Assembly (NCBI GenBank): GCA_018907035.1
Contig: JACCIC010000227.1
Location: 455,001 to 519,000 of the forward strand
Direction of reading: 5' to 3'
Source of the DNA: Sycobia sp. Sy_11
Lineage: Eukaryota; Arthropoda; Insecta; Hymenoptera; Epichrysomallidae
DNA: 64,000 nt
Shown here: positions 11,683 through 25,008 of the stretch, one piece after another
Numbering within the stretch: position 1 is the first letter of the stretch
Layout of the letters: every line of letters begins with the position of its first letter
The notes under the pieces: generated by a model
What the model saw: the letters and a program-made list of their open reading frames with translations, nothing else
What the model was told of the DNA's origin: nothing
Databases searched by the model: none
Position numbers and translations under genes: made by a program

Positions 11683-13077
11683 CTATAAATCGGATCGTAT
11701 TCCAAAAGTACGATCTGGTGGAGGAGACGTCAAAGAAGTAAGACCATTTACTGGTTCAGCAGCATATCTATTGCAGCATTGAGGTCCAGGTGGTGGACGT
11801 TCTCCTCTCTTTAATGCATTTATAATATTTGTAGTTGTTTCAGGTGTTAAATCCTCCTAAAAATAATATTTATTTTTAGAGAATTTTGCATTTAATGTTT
11901 TAATGTATAGAAATAATTAAAAAATATAATGTAACAAATACATACATAATAATCATCATTCACTTGTATCATAGGAGCATTAGCACATGCACCAAGGCAT
12001 TCAACTTCGGAGACCGAGAACATATTATCAGAAGAATTGCCACCTACTTCACAGTTAGTTTGTTCACGTACCACTTTCAATATACTATCAGAATCTCTTA
12101 ACCAGCAAGGAGTGCAAGTACACACTTGAACATGATATTTTCCCATTGGTCTGCGGTTAAACATAGTGTAAAAAGTAGCAACCTCGTACACTCTCATATT
12201 AGAAACATTGAGAATTTCAGCAACTTTATGCATTGCTGAAATAGGTAACCAACCACCATGTTGCCTTTGAGCAAGATCTAATAAGGGAATCATAGCCCCC
12301 CGCTTATGACCTTCTGGATATATTTTTAAAATTGCATCAATTCTTTTTTTATTATCTTCAGTAAAGTCAAATGGAATATTAGGATTATCTTGTTCAGTAT
12401 CTCTATGCTAAAATGAAAGTTAAATTATAAAAATACTTCCGTAACATAAAATAGACTAATCAACATTTATTTTAAATTTAAATGCTATTAACTCTAAAAT
12501 ATTTTTTATCTGTAATAAATATAGTACTTAAAGAATGTATAATATTAAAGATAATTCAGAGTAATTATATAAATTTTAGATTTTAAACAGCATATTATTT
12601 AATAAGTTTTTTAACTTACAACAAAAAGTGAATCAGAAGTTCGAGGAGCTGATATTTGCAAGTTTCTTACATTTTTCAAAGCCTAAAGTATAAATAAATA
12701 GTAATATGTTAATATATATATATATATATATATATAATCGATTTTACTTTTCTCTATGTAAATCAACTTTAAATAAGAAAATAAATAAATAAATTAAAAT
12801 GTTCAAATTATGATAAGCAGGTGGATTATTATGACCATAAAGCATGATAAAAGAATTTTTAAAAATTATTTTTTGAAATGAAAATTATACATCAAAGTAT
12901 CTTTTAATTTTAATGCTTCAAAACATATTTCTATTACATGTTAAACAATTTTGTGCTCAAATTGCATAAGATTTAGGTTAGACTTATATTAAATTAAACA
13001 ATATCTTAATGTTCACAGTAAATTAATAATGTCTTACGTACTGATAAGTTACAAGCTTTTCGAAGAGATGTTAACAT
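11683..13077 (-). CDS. ND-24: NADH dehydrogenase flavoprotein 2 (complex I 24-kDa 2Fe-2S subunit)
   Basis: Complete minus-strand gene in four phase-0 exons: 13077-13042, 12682-12620, 12407-11946 and 11856-11683, giving 244 residues (human NDUFV2 is 249). The N-terminus is basic and Ser/Leu-rich, fitting a mitochondrial presequence. The core starts at FVHRDT and includes [22 protein letters not shown] and [15 protein letters not shown]. The 2Fe-2S ligands are visible as C-x4-C in [11 protein letters not shown] and C-x3-C in [11 protein letters not shown]. The C-terminus matches the family in YYEDLTPE and the GLTSLTSPP stretch. Role: part of the electron-input module of complex I in the mitochondrial matrix arm, holding the N1a cluster next to the flavin subunit. 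Donor of exon 1 is taken as gtacgt at 13041; the nearby gtaaga would break the frame. Identification is secure; the presequence exon is the least certain part. Confidence 0.95.
12711..12736. repeat. (AT)n in NDUFV2 intron 1
   Basis: Short uninterrupted AT dinucleotide tract just upstream of exon 2 on the gene strand. Confidence 0.85.
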
Positions 13078-13688
13078 TTTGCAAGAATATTTACAAATAA
13101 GCCTTTCTATATAAATATTTCAATTCTATATGTTTTATACTGTTTAAGAAATTATTAATAACATGTATTCAAATAACGAAATAGTATATAAGTGATCTGA
13201 ACTAAACTCTTGCAAATAAGGCTGCAATAATCTGCATCAGCAGCAGCAGGCTAGCAGAGCAGCCAGCCAAAAATTAACGTATTTAATTATAGCATCATTG
13301 CAGCTGATGGCTGCAGTAGCATTCTGCAATCTGATGCGCATAACAGTGAGAACGTATTGCGCAGTTGTGCTGTCTGCTGAGAATGTTGAATATATAGTTG
13401 TATGATGGCGCTATTAGCAAAGAAAACATTTACCGTATGTACAAGGGCGCTACTAAATGAAAACAACAATGGCCGACCCGAGTAAACAGATAATAAAATT
13501 TTTAAATGGAGACAGCTGATATTTTAATTAACAAATATTTGCTTATACACAATATAATTGTTTTCTTTACACTCTCATTAAACACATAATGAAATAAAAA
13601 AAGAAAATAACTAAAACTAATTTTTCAAGCAGATTTATTTCTTTTAATTATTATATGTATTTTATTAACGAATTCAGATTAAGTCAAA
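13078..13688. other. Upstream region of NDUFV2
   Basis: Holds the NDUFV2 promoter and 5' UTR by position. A CAG/TGC-rich patch lies at about 13226-13330. No coding exon recognised. Confidence 0.35.
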
Positions 13689-14190
13689 ACTACATCTTCT
13701 ATGTAGATGATCATACGCCATGGATATTTATGACTTAAAATTTGGTACTGTTTGATACGTTGATTCATACTTTCGATATGCACTTTTGTATAGGAAATAT
13801 CTCTATTGATAATTGCCTCATTCTCATTCAACTGCTGTTTATTTTTTAAGAAATGCAGTGGATTACTTTTATTCCTTTAGCCAAGCATTAATTTTCTATC
13901 AGGAAACCTTTATCAACCATAATGGCATCTCTATGGCTCTCCAAATAATTGATAGTACCTGTGTGATTCAAAATGCTTACTCATAAACTTTACATTGGTA
14001 CTTTTTACTGATAATAAAATTTAACCCTGTACTTTGGTTGCTGTACAGTGATTTCTGGACAGTCTAGAATAGACTTTAGATACTTTTGCGATAGTTGCTT
14101 CCATTATGTATGATAGTCTTTGCAGTGTATAATAACAAATGTTTGTCACTGTCATATTACGGGCTTAATCATCAAAAATGCTAATGAGCA
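13689..14190 (-). pseudogene. Decayed DDE transposase (DDE_Tnp_4/THAP type)
   Basis: Minus-strand translation in shifting frames gives the conserved tail of DDE_Tnp_4-type transposases. The order is IMVDKGFLIE, then GIKVIHC, then FLKNKQQLNENEA, then INRDISYTKVHIESMNQRIK ending near QYQILSHKYPW. This matches the family pattern GF.I...L...FL....QL...E....R.I...R.HVE....RIK. Upstream, LDCPEITVQQPKYRV resembles the region around the second catalytic Asp. Stops and at least one frameshift interrupt it, so it is inactive. No terminal repeats were identified, so element boundaries are unknown. Confidence 0.6.
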
Positions 14191-14214
14191 AAACTTATAT
14201 CTAATTTCAACTTT

Positions 14215-15290
14215 CTAAAGTTAATAATATACAATCGGAATAGGTGGTCTATCATGATCTTAAAGAGTACTGGAGAGAGCAATTCTCTCTACCTTACTCC
14301 ACTTGTAATTTACAGGAGCGCAGAATTCCATGCTATACCAAATCATATAATTGAAATTCTGGTGGAATACTCCTCGAGGTATTCAATAAAATCAGATGAT
14401 AAGCCAGCTGCATTGAATGCACCGATAGTGGCAACGTACAGTGACTGATGATTGGCTAAGTGGCTTCTTAAGATAGCGTCAAGAAGGGTGGTTTGTGCAG
14501 CCATTAAATACCCTTTTGAGTCTGCGCTGTTGATCTGAGTTGAGCACTATATCTAGAAGGCAAAGTACACTGAGGAGATGGAGATTGGCTGAAAATCTCC
14601 TGGCTGTCTGGCTTCAGACGATGGTTTTGGAAAAAGACAAATGGTCCAGAATTTTACCGCACCACAGTATTAGATTGGATACTCGTAATCAGATACTGGC
14701 GGATATAGATCGTAACTGATGGGTGGTAAATCGATCTGGTTCTGGAAACGTGGCCGTAGATAGGTCTTGATGTCTTAAGTGGTGGCTGGATTCCAGAGAC
14801 CTTCTATTCAAGACTTTCTATACAGGGAAGGCCTGGTAAGTTTGATTGGCTGCATGAAGATAGTTGAGCAGTAAGTCTCCATTCTGTAAGAATAGATCTT
14901 GTACATCGTGACCAGTAGTTCTTCCAGTGAAGTTGAGTTTCCTCTATTTTCGCCTTTTTCCTTCTCTGCTTCTTCCCTAAGATTGGTTACCGGCGATATG
15001 TTAAGGGTGTAGCCACAGATAGTATTGACGCAACACCTCACGAAGGGAGATCTTCTGTAAGATCACCTCTCTTTGGTTAGTGTTGTGGAAGACACTGATG
15101 ATGCCTTGAAGCCTCACAGCCTGGTACTTTTTTTTGAGTTTTTTGGACCCTCTCCCAGTTAGTGACAGTAAGCATGCTGGCACAGTGGTTCGGGACTCAC
15201 TAGAAATTGGAGGTCTACAAAAGTCGCAATGATGTATAGATCTGCAACTAAAAGAAAAGTCCAGCAATAATGAAAAGTTTTGGAGTATAA
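14215..15290 (-). pseudogene. Decayed non-LTR reverse transcriptase, R2-like
   Basis: On the minus strand a stretch reads TTLLDAILR, then SLYVATIGAFNAAG, then SSDFIEYLEEYS, which follows the R2-type pattern LLDALIRD, SLYVATLDVAKAFD, FVEYLE. A shifted frame gives LSPVLFKIMIDHLF, matching the GDPLSPLLFN..ID.L block of reverse transcriptases. Frameshifts and stops break it. Upstream on the same strand (to about 15270) a Cys/His-containing stretch (CDFC) may be the remains of an N-terminal zinc finger. Lineage assignment rests on short motifs. Confidence 0.5.
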
Positions 15291-15576
15291 CCGGCCGATA
15301 AAGCGAAAGCTAGGTGCGGCTGGGAATGTTTATGTGTAACAGAGTGAGCATGCTGGTATACGCGGATTGTCGCATTTGATAAGGCGTTGCTTGCCCGAAG
15401 GTCCTCGATACTTACTCGATAAAGTACTTATAGCAGCTTATAGCATTGATGTCTTCGCTGCCACTTGATTAAAAACTTGTTTTTAAAAATGCAAAATCTT
15501 TCTATTAAAATACTGTATTATCCATATAGTCTATGGTGGATGTTTTTTTAACAATATTACCGTGTAATATATATGT

Positions 15577-15727
15577 GATATACTATATATATATACTATA
15601 TATATATATACTATATATATATATATACTATATATATACTATATATATACTATATATATACTATATATATATACTATATATATACTATATATATACTATA
15701 TATATACTATATATATTATATATATAT
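15577..15727. repeat. (CTATATATATA)n minisatellite-like tract
   Basis: About 12 copies of CTATATATA with 1-4 extra TA units, in tandem. It gives the spurious YIYILYIY reading frame. Confidence 0.85.
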
Positions 15728-18065
15728 GCGTATACTATTCGCAAATCTAAGTACTACGAAATGGCACTCATTTAAATTTCAAAGTTATATTTTATCATAT
15801 TATATATGGAGGTAAGTTAAAATTAGAGTAATTATACGCAGTAAAGTGTGATATTTTTTCATTTTTTTTTCTTCGTAAATCTTTGTTTTCATTCTATATG
15901 GACATAAAAAGAAAGTCTGGATAACATGAATATCATATACGTTTTTTTCTATTTAACTTTAATTAGGTGATTAACATCAAATTAATAAATATTTTTATCG
16001 GCATTACAGTTTTTATACTATATATATCTTATAATAATATAATGACAATCAGATTGTTCTTGTTTATAATCACCCCCGAAGAATTTGAAATAGTCATTAT
16101 TACTAAAAATAAAAAAATTAGATTAACAATTAAAAAGAATATAAATAATAAAAATAAACTTGATTCCATGTAAACAAAGGAAAATCTGACTGCCCCTACC
16201 ACCTTAAATTAAAATTTACCTTGAATGTTCGATGTTTCGAACCGCTATGGTTCATCTTCATGGATTAAACTGTGATTAATATCAGCTATGTTAAATGGAT
16301 TACTGACTTTATACTTATTTTGTATGTCTAGGTTGTGCATCGTTCATTTTACTACCTGCTGGTGGGGTGTAAAAATGTGCTTTACGTGCAGTGTAGTAAA
16401 GATAATATTTTTTGGACTACATCTGTATTTTTTATCTTTAGAATTGAACAGCAGTTTTATTATTTTATATGCCAATAAAATTCCCAATAGATTAGCCAAA
16501 ACTATAATGTTTACTATTGCTATGCAAGTAGTTAGGTTTCTACTACGAACCCATACAGTTTTGACATATATCTATATACATAACTTGGCCACACTTTCGT
16601 TACTGTTAATGACTTTATGTTTCACCAAGTTACGCTAAAATCAGGTGTTTAGTTTACAATGCCAATAGTTAATATAATTCATCTAGACATAGTATAAGAA
16701 TATCACAACAATATTGGGCTGAAATATATCAGACGGGAATGTTGAGTTAATATTGAAAGAATATTAAAGCAATATTGCAGCAATAGAACAGCTTTAACAA
16801 AATATCTTGTAGGTATTTCGATCATATAAATATGGTAGAAATATTACCGCAATATTACGAGAATACTGTCGTAAAATATAATATCTCAGTTATTGTGATT
16901 CTTTTTTGGAGAAAGGGGAGCGGTGCCACTTGTATAGACGCTGCACGCTTCAATAAAGCATCACCTTGACTACTGGCTTGTTGCGGTGAGGTCATGTGCT
17001 AGTAAAAAAGCGATTCACCCATTTAACAGATTCGTTCGTGTTCTACCAAACTTTATTCATATTCTCAAAGTAGCATATTGCTGCTTTTGCGCTGCCTCAT
17101 TTTTTAGTTTTCGATTGAAATAAGTATATTAAGCGTTTGAATTATTCAAATAGAAGCAAAAAATGCTTGAAAAGTATACTAAAACAGTCTATAATTTCTT
17201 AAAACAATAAAATCACTCTAAAAAAAATCTAAAAGACTTGAGAGTTACATATTTTTTAGTGTGAATTGTTATTGGTTTTTAGTATGTTTGGTGAGTATGT
17301 AGCACTAATGTTATATAATGTACATCAATTCTTACCAACTTATATGTTAAAACCAATTGTAAATTTTGTAAATATTCTATTTATTGTTAAAACATATCAT
17401 ATTATATCGAATAGAAAAATTTAAGTATGAATATTTGAGAGCTCAATGTAATAATTAATAATATAACTTTAATTCGATAACTTTAATCGATATTCGAAGT
17501 TATTTTATACCCTAGATATATATCGATAAGTATCAATTAAGCCTCGAATTTTCTGCTTCACACGACATAATGTGTGAATAATGATACTAATGCATTTGAT
17601 GATTGTTTATTATTATGTTATTACCTTTTGTTAGATGAATTATTAATTTTATTTTTCTAAAATTTGACCGTTTTATATTTTTTCTTTGATTCATCTTCTT
17701 TATCATATAACTTGAAGAGTTATACCACAATTATATAGGGCCTGAAATGTATAAAATAACTTAAAATATCAATTACAGTTATACACATACACACGCACCC
17801 ACACGCACATGTATATATGATTGTTAAGACTTGAGAACAATACAGGAATCGAATTTCATTTTTGAGTATCTTTTCTTTTTGTTATTATTACAAAGACAAA
17901 GTTAGCTAAAAAATTTATTGTATGAATCATTGATTTTTTTAATAGATTTTTTAAGCAATAATCGGCATATAATAATTTGAATTGTTATATGATTTCCAGT
18001 GGAATATCTACTCGCAGTCCTTGGGAAAAGTGGATACGTAAATAAGATGTGACTGTATGGCGAAT
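15728..18065. other. AT-rich intergenic region with repeats
   Basis: Contains a MITE-like copy (16048-16190) and an AATATTGC-rich patch (about 16725-16870). A 116-codon open frame at 16288-16638 is hydrophobic but shows no recognisable domain or codon bias and is not called. A short CA-rich run lies at about 17786-17812. Confidence 0.4.
16048..16190. repeat. Short element with inverted ends (MITE-like), copy 2
   Basis: The left end reads ATCAGATTGTTCTTGTTTAT. The right end on the other strand reads GTCAGATTTTCCTTTGTTTA. Related to the element at 6464-6551 in its ends and in its left flank. No coding capacity. Confidence 0.4.
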
Positions 18066-18073
18066 TATATAAG
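18066..18073 (+). promoter_or_regulatory. Possible TATA box of CCDC142
   Basis: TATATAAG about 155 bp upstream of the first ATG, in a locally GC-richer stretch with a purine-rich leader after it. Position suits a TATA element, but in DNA this AT-rich the motif is weak evidence. Confidence 0.25.
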
Positions 18074-18227
18074 AGACGTTAACGGGTACATAAAGAAGCC
18101 CGAGGGGAGCGGTATAGTTCTACGGTGAAAAGGAAGAACTTTATTAGAGAGAAAAAACAGCTAGTAGTAACGGCGGGCCGTGTGCAGACCGCAGGGGTTA
18201 CCCTATTATAAGCATACACGTATATAG

Positions 18228-18524
18228 ATGGATTCTAATTACAGGGCGAACATCAGCAAGTGGCTGCCGCGATCCTCGGCCGTACTTGAGAAATGTTTCC
18301 TGGATTCGCTAGCGCTCGACGAGGTAATGGCCCGACTGGCCCGCAGGATAGCCGGGCTATTGAAGCGCGCGTCTAGGACCAACGATCCCTGCGATCAGGC
18401 CGTACGTTGTACATATCTGGCGACCCTCTCGTACCGTTTTAGTGTGCATGCACACCTGTCTCTCTCTTTCTCTTTCTCTCTCTCTAGCTTCTACTATTTT
18501 TGCCTCTCTTTGCTTCGCTTTATT

Positions 18525-18584
<60 letters not shown>

Positions 18585-21500
18585 TTCCGTTCGACTTTAT
18601 TTTTCTTTCCTTTTCGTTGCCTACTTCCGCCCGCGCGTTGCAGTGCAGCCAAAAGTGAATTACGACTTTTTTTTTCATCACGCTCGCAGAAATGTCTGCT
18701 TTGCATTTCGTTTGCGCGGCGGCTTTTTTCACTTATTCCTATTCGTATATATAGAAGCGCTCGAAACTTTCACGCCTGCAATCCGCTGGAAAAACTTATG
18801 TCATGTGCTGTATTAACCGCTATAAAAATTTCTGAAGAAAAGTCTCTCTAAGTTCAACTAATATTGAAATTTAATCTAGCGAGGATTTAATTATTTTTTA
18901 TCTTACATAAATTATGTCATGTGTCTCTTTTAAAAATGTTCATTATCTTACGTGCAATTGCATTACGCATAATAATATGGTATAATACTCATCTTTTACT
19001 TAATTATTAAATATTTGTTTTATAGTAATAGTTCAGATATTCATTTTTATTCAATTATAATAATTTTACTCAATTATAATAATTTTATTTTTAATGCCAT
19101 TACATCTATGTATTTCATCTTAATATTATTTTTTATCACTTGCTTTTTTTATTATATAATAAAATAGTAGCACAGTTACAAAATAATTTTTAATATGCAA
19201 CTGTAAAGGTCTTTTATGAACATTTTCCAGGATTTAAAACACCTAATTCGAGAGCTGGAGTCAGTTATTCCAGAATATAGAATGATTCCAGACGCCATGA
19301 AAATACACAATCCGATTTTTAAATACAAAATTGAATACTTGAGAAATACCTTAAAAAAGGATGTAAATATTGTTGCAAGATTTACACGACGCTTGATTGA
19401 CGAAGTCGCAATCTGTACAAGCGACGATTTTCTCATGTTGATTTTCAGGTAAAAAAAACTGTTTTTACATAATTTTCGAATCTTCATTGAACCTTATAGA
19501 CTAAATGATGACAATTTACAGATTAGTGAACGTTTACAATGACTTGTTAAGTTTAGATTACGATGTATCCGATCCTTCCGTAAATGTATTTTATAACGAC
19601 TGTCCTAATATGATGGAGCCGTTGAAAAAAATCTCCGTATCCCGTATATTACAAGTAAAATTAATTATATAATTATAATCTCTATAACTCAATTGACAAT
19701 TATAAAGATAATTTAATTTTAATTTTAACAATTAATTTTAATGAGCAGATTTTAGCCAAAAATCGCGCTGAGGAATATTGCCATGAGCTCATTGATTGTC
19801 TATTAGCAAATTATCGATCCAATTGCGATAAAGACGACGAGAGATTCGCTAATTTGAACGATCTTGAAATATCTGAAAATTCGAGCATTGAAATCTATCG
19901 GTAAATGGTACAATGGTTTAATTACTAATGTTCAACACATATTTCTTAATTTATTTATTTAATTAGTTTTGACAATTTTAAATTGAGCAGCATTTCTGCA
20001 TTTGACTACTATTTAACTAACCACAATTAAATTTTTCAGAACTCTTACGAAACATTTAACACCTCCAGTCACAAAGAGTACTACGGCTCAAGAAGCATCT
20101 TCGAATATAGAGACCTTGGAAACTTTAGTGAATACACAAAATGTGCAAGTCATAAGACTTTTAAATGTTGTAAAAACCATATCTCCCCAGTTACTTGGTC
20201 CTGACGCTACAAAAATTCAAAATGGTTTGATGATAAAAAACAGAATATAAGAAAATAAAGTCATAGAGCGTAAAAACTTTCTTCACCGCGTCGCCGTAAC
20301 CTGGAAAACTATCATAAATTATGTGTCTTTCTCCGAATAAGCTCGGTATAAACAGGCCATAATATATATTTAATGTGAAAACATCGAAGAAATTAATAAC
20401 TGTTGATTTAATTGAATTTATAATTGACATTTTCATATGTTTTGAACTTTAATATTAAATTATTTAATATACAATCACAGAATTTCCAAGAAAAAGATAC
20501 TCTAGAAATATATAAATGATATTTTTTCTCAATTCTCTATTCTCTAATAGAAAATATAAAAAACCAGACGTTTATTAAATGAACAATTCGGATGTCTACT
20601 TTATTTTTTTATTATTTATTATAATTTATATCATGATATATGAAATATGTGCTTAAGGTAGTAGAATTGATGAATATCTATTATACAGTTAAGAAATCTT
20701 AAGAGATGAATGCTTTATTTCAATAAATTGTTTGTGATTCTTGCGCTCGCTTGTACATTTTATAAAGATATTTACAGAGGTATTCCAGGTTTCGGTAGTG
20801 AGGAAAAATTTTGAACTTTTTTACTGTTTTTTACTTTAGAGAATCTTTGAGTCAGAAAAGAGTATTTCTGTTCTTTTAAATAATTAAAGATGTAGTTTGT
20901 ATAATCTAACTTGTAGAATATGATAGTAAATGTACAGAATATCGAAGTAATTTGCTGTATAAGTCACATCCCTTTTTTCTGATTCATCTAATTTAGAGCT
21001 AAGTCAAAAGATAATTTATGCATTTGTCGAACTGAATACGCATTAATAAAATAAGGTTTCAAAAAGTGAAAAAGCAAGAACACTTTTCACATATTAGAAG
21101 TATAATTTTTGTTTCTTTAGAATAAATTTTTATATCATAATTACTATCGTTTTTTATTATAATATAATATATAATGAGATATGCGTGTGATACTTGCAGA
21201 TGAAACAAAAATACGAAAAAAAGCGATAAGAAAAGTGACAGAGTTTTATCAGGAAGTAGCTTGGGCTGCAGTGTCAAGCATACTGGATCACGTAGTCCTC
21301 TGGTGGTCACCCGAAGCTCTAGCTGCGCGCCATAGCCATGGCTCGCAACACTTGAAGGACTGGCTTCATCAGTTTATTCAAGGAAATGATGGTATATTTT
21401 ATCTAATCATTTGCACTTCTTGAGTAGATTATAAATAACAAATTTTGATACATTCTTACAATATGGAATATTTATTTAAAATTATAAATTAACAAAAGCA

Positions 21501-24500
21501 GTTAGATAAATTTTTTGAAAATCAAATAAATTTACCTTACTTTTGATCAAAATTTTATTATGTAACTAATGTAATAATTTTCATTACTGGATTAGTTTAA
21601 AATTTTTCAAATATCTTTTTTTATACAGTTCCACTTACTGTGAAGCCAGCCCTCCAAGCTCTTTATGATGCCCTCGGATGTCACGTAACTATTACGGCTT
21701 GGGACCAACTTTTTCGACTTGCTTACACTTCTGCATTCGAATGCCAGTCAAAGCCGGCATCTGAAGTTTGTGAGGTGCAATATTATGTCTTGTTTTCTTC
21801 TTAATTCAATACATAGTTTTACAAGAATGTTTTTTATTTATAAAAATTGACTCAATTTTATACAGGGCTATCTTGGTGACTTTTTCAAGTTTGTTGCAAA
21901 TAGAATGATTTTTTTATTTATTCTATTGAATGGATGCATTGATAACATGAGATAATAAGTATTCAAAGAAATGATTGAATAAAAAATTTAAGAAACAATG
22001 AATAGTAAAATGTTAAATACAAATATAAGAGAGATAATAGAATAATTATTGATTAATTCTTTAATTCTTTAATTAATAAATAATTAAATAATTTTATCAA
22101 CAGATTTTTAGTTTCAACAAAATCTTTTTATATTTAAAAAATGGAGTTAAATTTTTATTTATTACATTTAAAATCTTATTTATTTAATTTACATAAATAT
22201 CACGGCGCAATATTACCGCAATATAACGGCCACATTTGTAACATTTCTGTGATGTTGCACTATTCTTGCAATATTGCTGTGATATATAATGCTATGCGGG
22301 TTATGATTTAATTACTATTTAATTATTAATAGTGTTTAATCTTTTAAATATGCATATTATAACTTCTACGACCGCAACATTTAGTGGACTGCAAATTTGA
22401 AGAGATTAGTTTTCCAAACATTACGTTAATATATCTTAAAAGCAGTAAAATTTACAATATAGTTGTAGACACTTTTTAACAAAACTTTAGAATTCTTATA
22501 TATAAGAGTAATTTTGTGTTAAATATAAAGTTTTGATAAATAAAAAATATTTTGTTACCTGTTCATTTCGTTATAAAAATTAGAATAAAAACATTAAATA
22601 AAATTATACATTTATTATTAGTTCTTTAATAATTTTAATTTCTTTATGTTTATGATAATATAGTTATATTGATTAATATGTTATTCTATCTTTTTTTGCA
22701 GAATTTACGAGAATCTGCTCCAAAAAGTACAGATACAGGTCAAAAGTTCGTTGATGTTTTTCATATTTTAATGGCCCTGAGTAACGTTTGCGAAATGGGC
22801 GGTGAGTGGATGGCCGGTGCACCTGTGATCGAGCTCCCCCTTGCCGAGCAAATCCTCGTACTGCACCGAATGGATCACTCGGTCCATACGATGCGACTTT
22901 GGGCTATGCAAGAAGCTCGCAAGATTGCTCATACCTGGGATCTCGAGGTATTTTTCCTGATTGTTAAAGGAGACATTGTGAACTGTTTGGAAATTTTATC
23001 ACATCTAAAGGTGATTATAATCGGATTATATTAAAAAAATTTTTTTCCTAGTTCTTGCTATTAATTTCCTGCTATTAATTCAATATCAAAATAGAAGATA
23101 TATCTCTTTTTTGTCTGATCACTTGTCCTGTTCTATATAAACGGTCTCACAGTTTACATTGGTATAGGATATTACCATATATTCTGAGAAAAATTTTAGA
23201 AGATATTTTGATTTTTAAGATGGTAGATTTGACTACATTTCGTTTAATTTGAAGACGATTCATTCTTGCTAATTATCACTGAAAATTTTGTAATTGACTG
23301 AAATCATATGACAAATTGATAGATTATTTCCTGTATGAAATAAATAGTGTTATATATGTACTGTACACAAAAAGCACAATATTTTCTTTATGCGTGCCTG
23401 TACATATTCCTTCAATGCTTAATAATTATATATTTATATACTTGATTAAAAAATATCATATTTTTATTATAATGGACATTTTTCATTTAGCTTGCAGACC
23501 ACACGAGCGACATTGACGGTGAACCAATCAGTGTTCAAGTATACGTTTGCGCAAAAATGCGTGCCAAAATTGTTTCAGAAGTTACGGCAAACATTCAGTT
23601 ATTAAAAGTAAGTACGTAATACAAAGTAGTAGTAGTCAGTATTGATTAATCATATAGAGTTTTTTTAGGATGCGCCATCATTGTGCATTAAAATTTTAGC
23701 AAAAATTGGCCGTGTTATAAGTTTATCGAATCTCCACATGTGCTTTCCAAAATCAAGTTATTGGCGAAAAAATTCCACCGCAGTCCCTCAGGCACCGAGT
23801 ACTTACGTTGAAGTTTATTTTGGTACTATTTAAATCACTTTTAAAAAGAATAAGAATAATAATAATAAAATTCTGATATATTGATTACTTAGACAAACCT
23901 ACAATTTACATTTCATGAACAGAACGAGTCTTACTCCCAGTTTTGGAGGTAGTTGAAGACTCTGAAACGTCGAATATGGTTCTTCGTATAATGTGCGAAG
24001 CTTGGTTAGATTACATATATTTGCACAAGATAAAATTCAGGTAAATGAGTTTGTAATAATATTCTCAGTTTATATTAATTATAATTAATGGATTAATGAA
24101 AAAATATTGTCAGTGAATGGGGCGCATTGCAACTACTTGGCGACTTTGCTTACGTTTCAACATGGGTGAAAAATTGTACCATAATATCGGAAACCGTACG
24201 TGAACATCTTTTAAAAAATGAAGTATTACGAAGATGTGAGGGAGTTGGTCGTTTGCTTCTTCGACATCCTGGGGAAGCAATTTCTATGAATAAAAAACTC
24301 CGTAAGCATATTTTTTTCGAATACATAATTTAAGGTTCATATTTAAATAGTCTTTTAAACAGTTAAATATTTTAAATTGTTGCAATAATTTATGTTGCTG
24401 ATAGAATTTACACCCAGTAAAAGTTGCTTAAATATGTGTATGAGTTTATAAATATTGTAATAAATGATAAAGCTATAATGAATCATGTGACATCATGAAT

Positions 24501-25008
24501 TTTATTGATGTTATATGAAAATGTAATATCTTAAAAATTTATATTTATTTATAATTTCTATTAATTTTTAAATATCAAACTATAAAATGTTAAAAAATAT
24601 ATATACTCTAACGTTTAAAATATTAATAATAGAATATGCAAATAAATTTGATATAGTGATTTCTTCACCATGTAACGAAACGTTCATCAGTGTGAAAGCA
24701 TTTGAAATATTTATTAAAATAAATATAATTGAGAAAATAAATTTTGGATCAATGCTATCTTAGAATTGCTATATTAGAGTTCAAAAAAGAGTATTTTTGA
24801 AATATAGAATACATAAAAAATTGTCACGTAATATGTTTAATTTTCCATTTACGTATAAATTATTTTAGCTCAAAGGAGTAATGAAAATGGATCTCAAGAA
24901 TCCTTAGGTCTCGAGCGAATGCCTGCCGAAATGTACGTTCCAAACCAAGAACAGTGGCTAGAATTGCGAGCTTCAAGACGATATAATTTTTGCTGTACAG
25001 ATAAATAA
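18228..25008 (+). CDS. CCDC142: CCDC142 homologue
   Basis: Thirteen exons joined by hand: 18228-18401, 19231-19448, 19522-19654, 19749-19900, 20040-20224, 21200-21391, 21629-21774, 22702-22947, 23491-23607, 23669-23822, 23923-24040, 24114-24301 and 24869-25008. They total 721 codons with no internal stop (720 residues; human CCDC142 is about 750). The C-terminal third matches CCDC142 block by block: FPKSSYW, then ERVLLPVLEVVE, then AWLDYIYLHKIKFS, GALQLLGDF, RRCEGVGRLLLRHP and finally VPNQEQWLELR. No transmembrane segment or signal peptide. Function unknown in the literature I recall; the family name reflects a predicted coiled coil. The first ATG directly follows an in-frame TAG. The donor after exon 5 (gtttga at 20225) is weak and chosen for phase and frame. 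AATAAA at 25085. Identity is firm; the N-terminal exons are less so. Confidence 0.88.
18527..18582. repeat. (AT)n in CCDC142 intron 1
   Basis: About 55 bp of uninterrupted AT dinucleotide inside the first intron, preceded by a CT-rich run at about 18462-18485. Confidence 0.9.
22198..22292. repeat. AATATTGC-rich dispersed repeat, intronic copy
   Basis: In the CCDC142 intron between exons 7 and 8. Repeated GCAATATTRC and TGCAATATTGC words on both strands. Similar patches occur at about 16725-16870 and 36155-36255. Confidence 0.4.

Noticed and set aside
15577..15727. CRISPR-like regular spacing of CTATATATA units
   Set aside because: Simple tandem repeat without unique spacers, in a eukaryotic genome.
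16288..16638. 116-codon hydrophobic open frame
   Set aside because: No recognisable domain, start context or splice partner; low-complexity AT-rich DNA readily gives such frames.
18442..18851. Open frames with long IYIYIY runs
   Set aside because: Produced by (AT)n in the first intron of CCDC142; only 18228-18401 is treated as exon.
23501..23607. Acceptor at CTTGCAG (23497) for CCDC142 exon 9
   Set aside because: It shifts the frame into an early stop; CATTTAG (23490) keeps the conserved frame.
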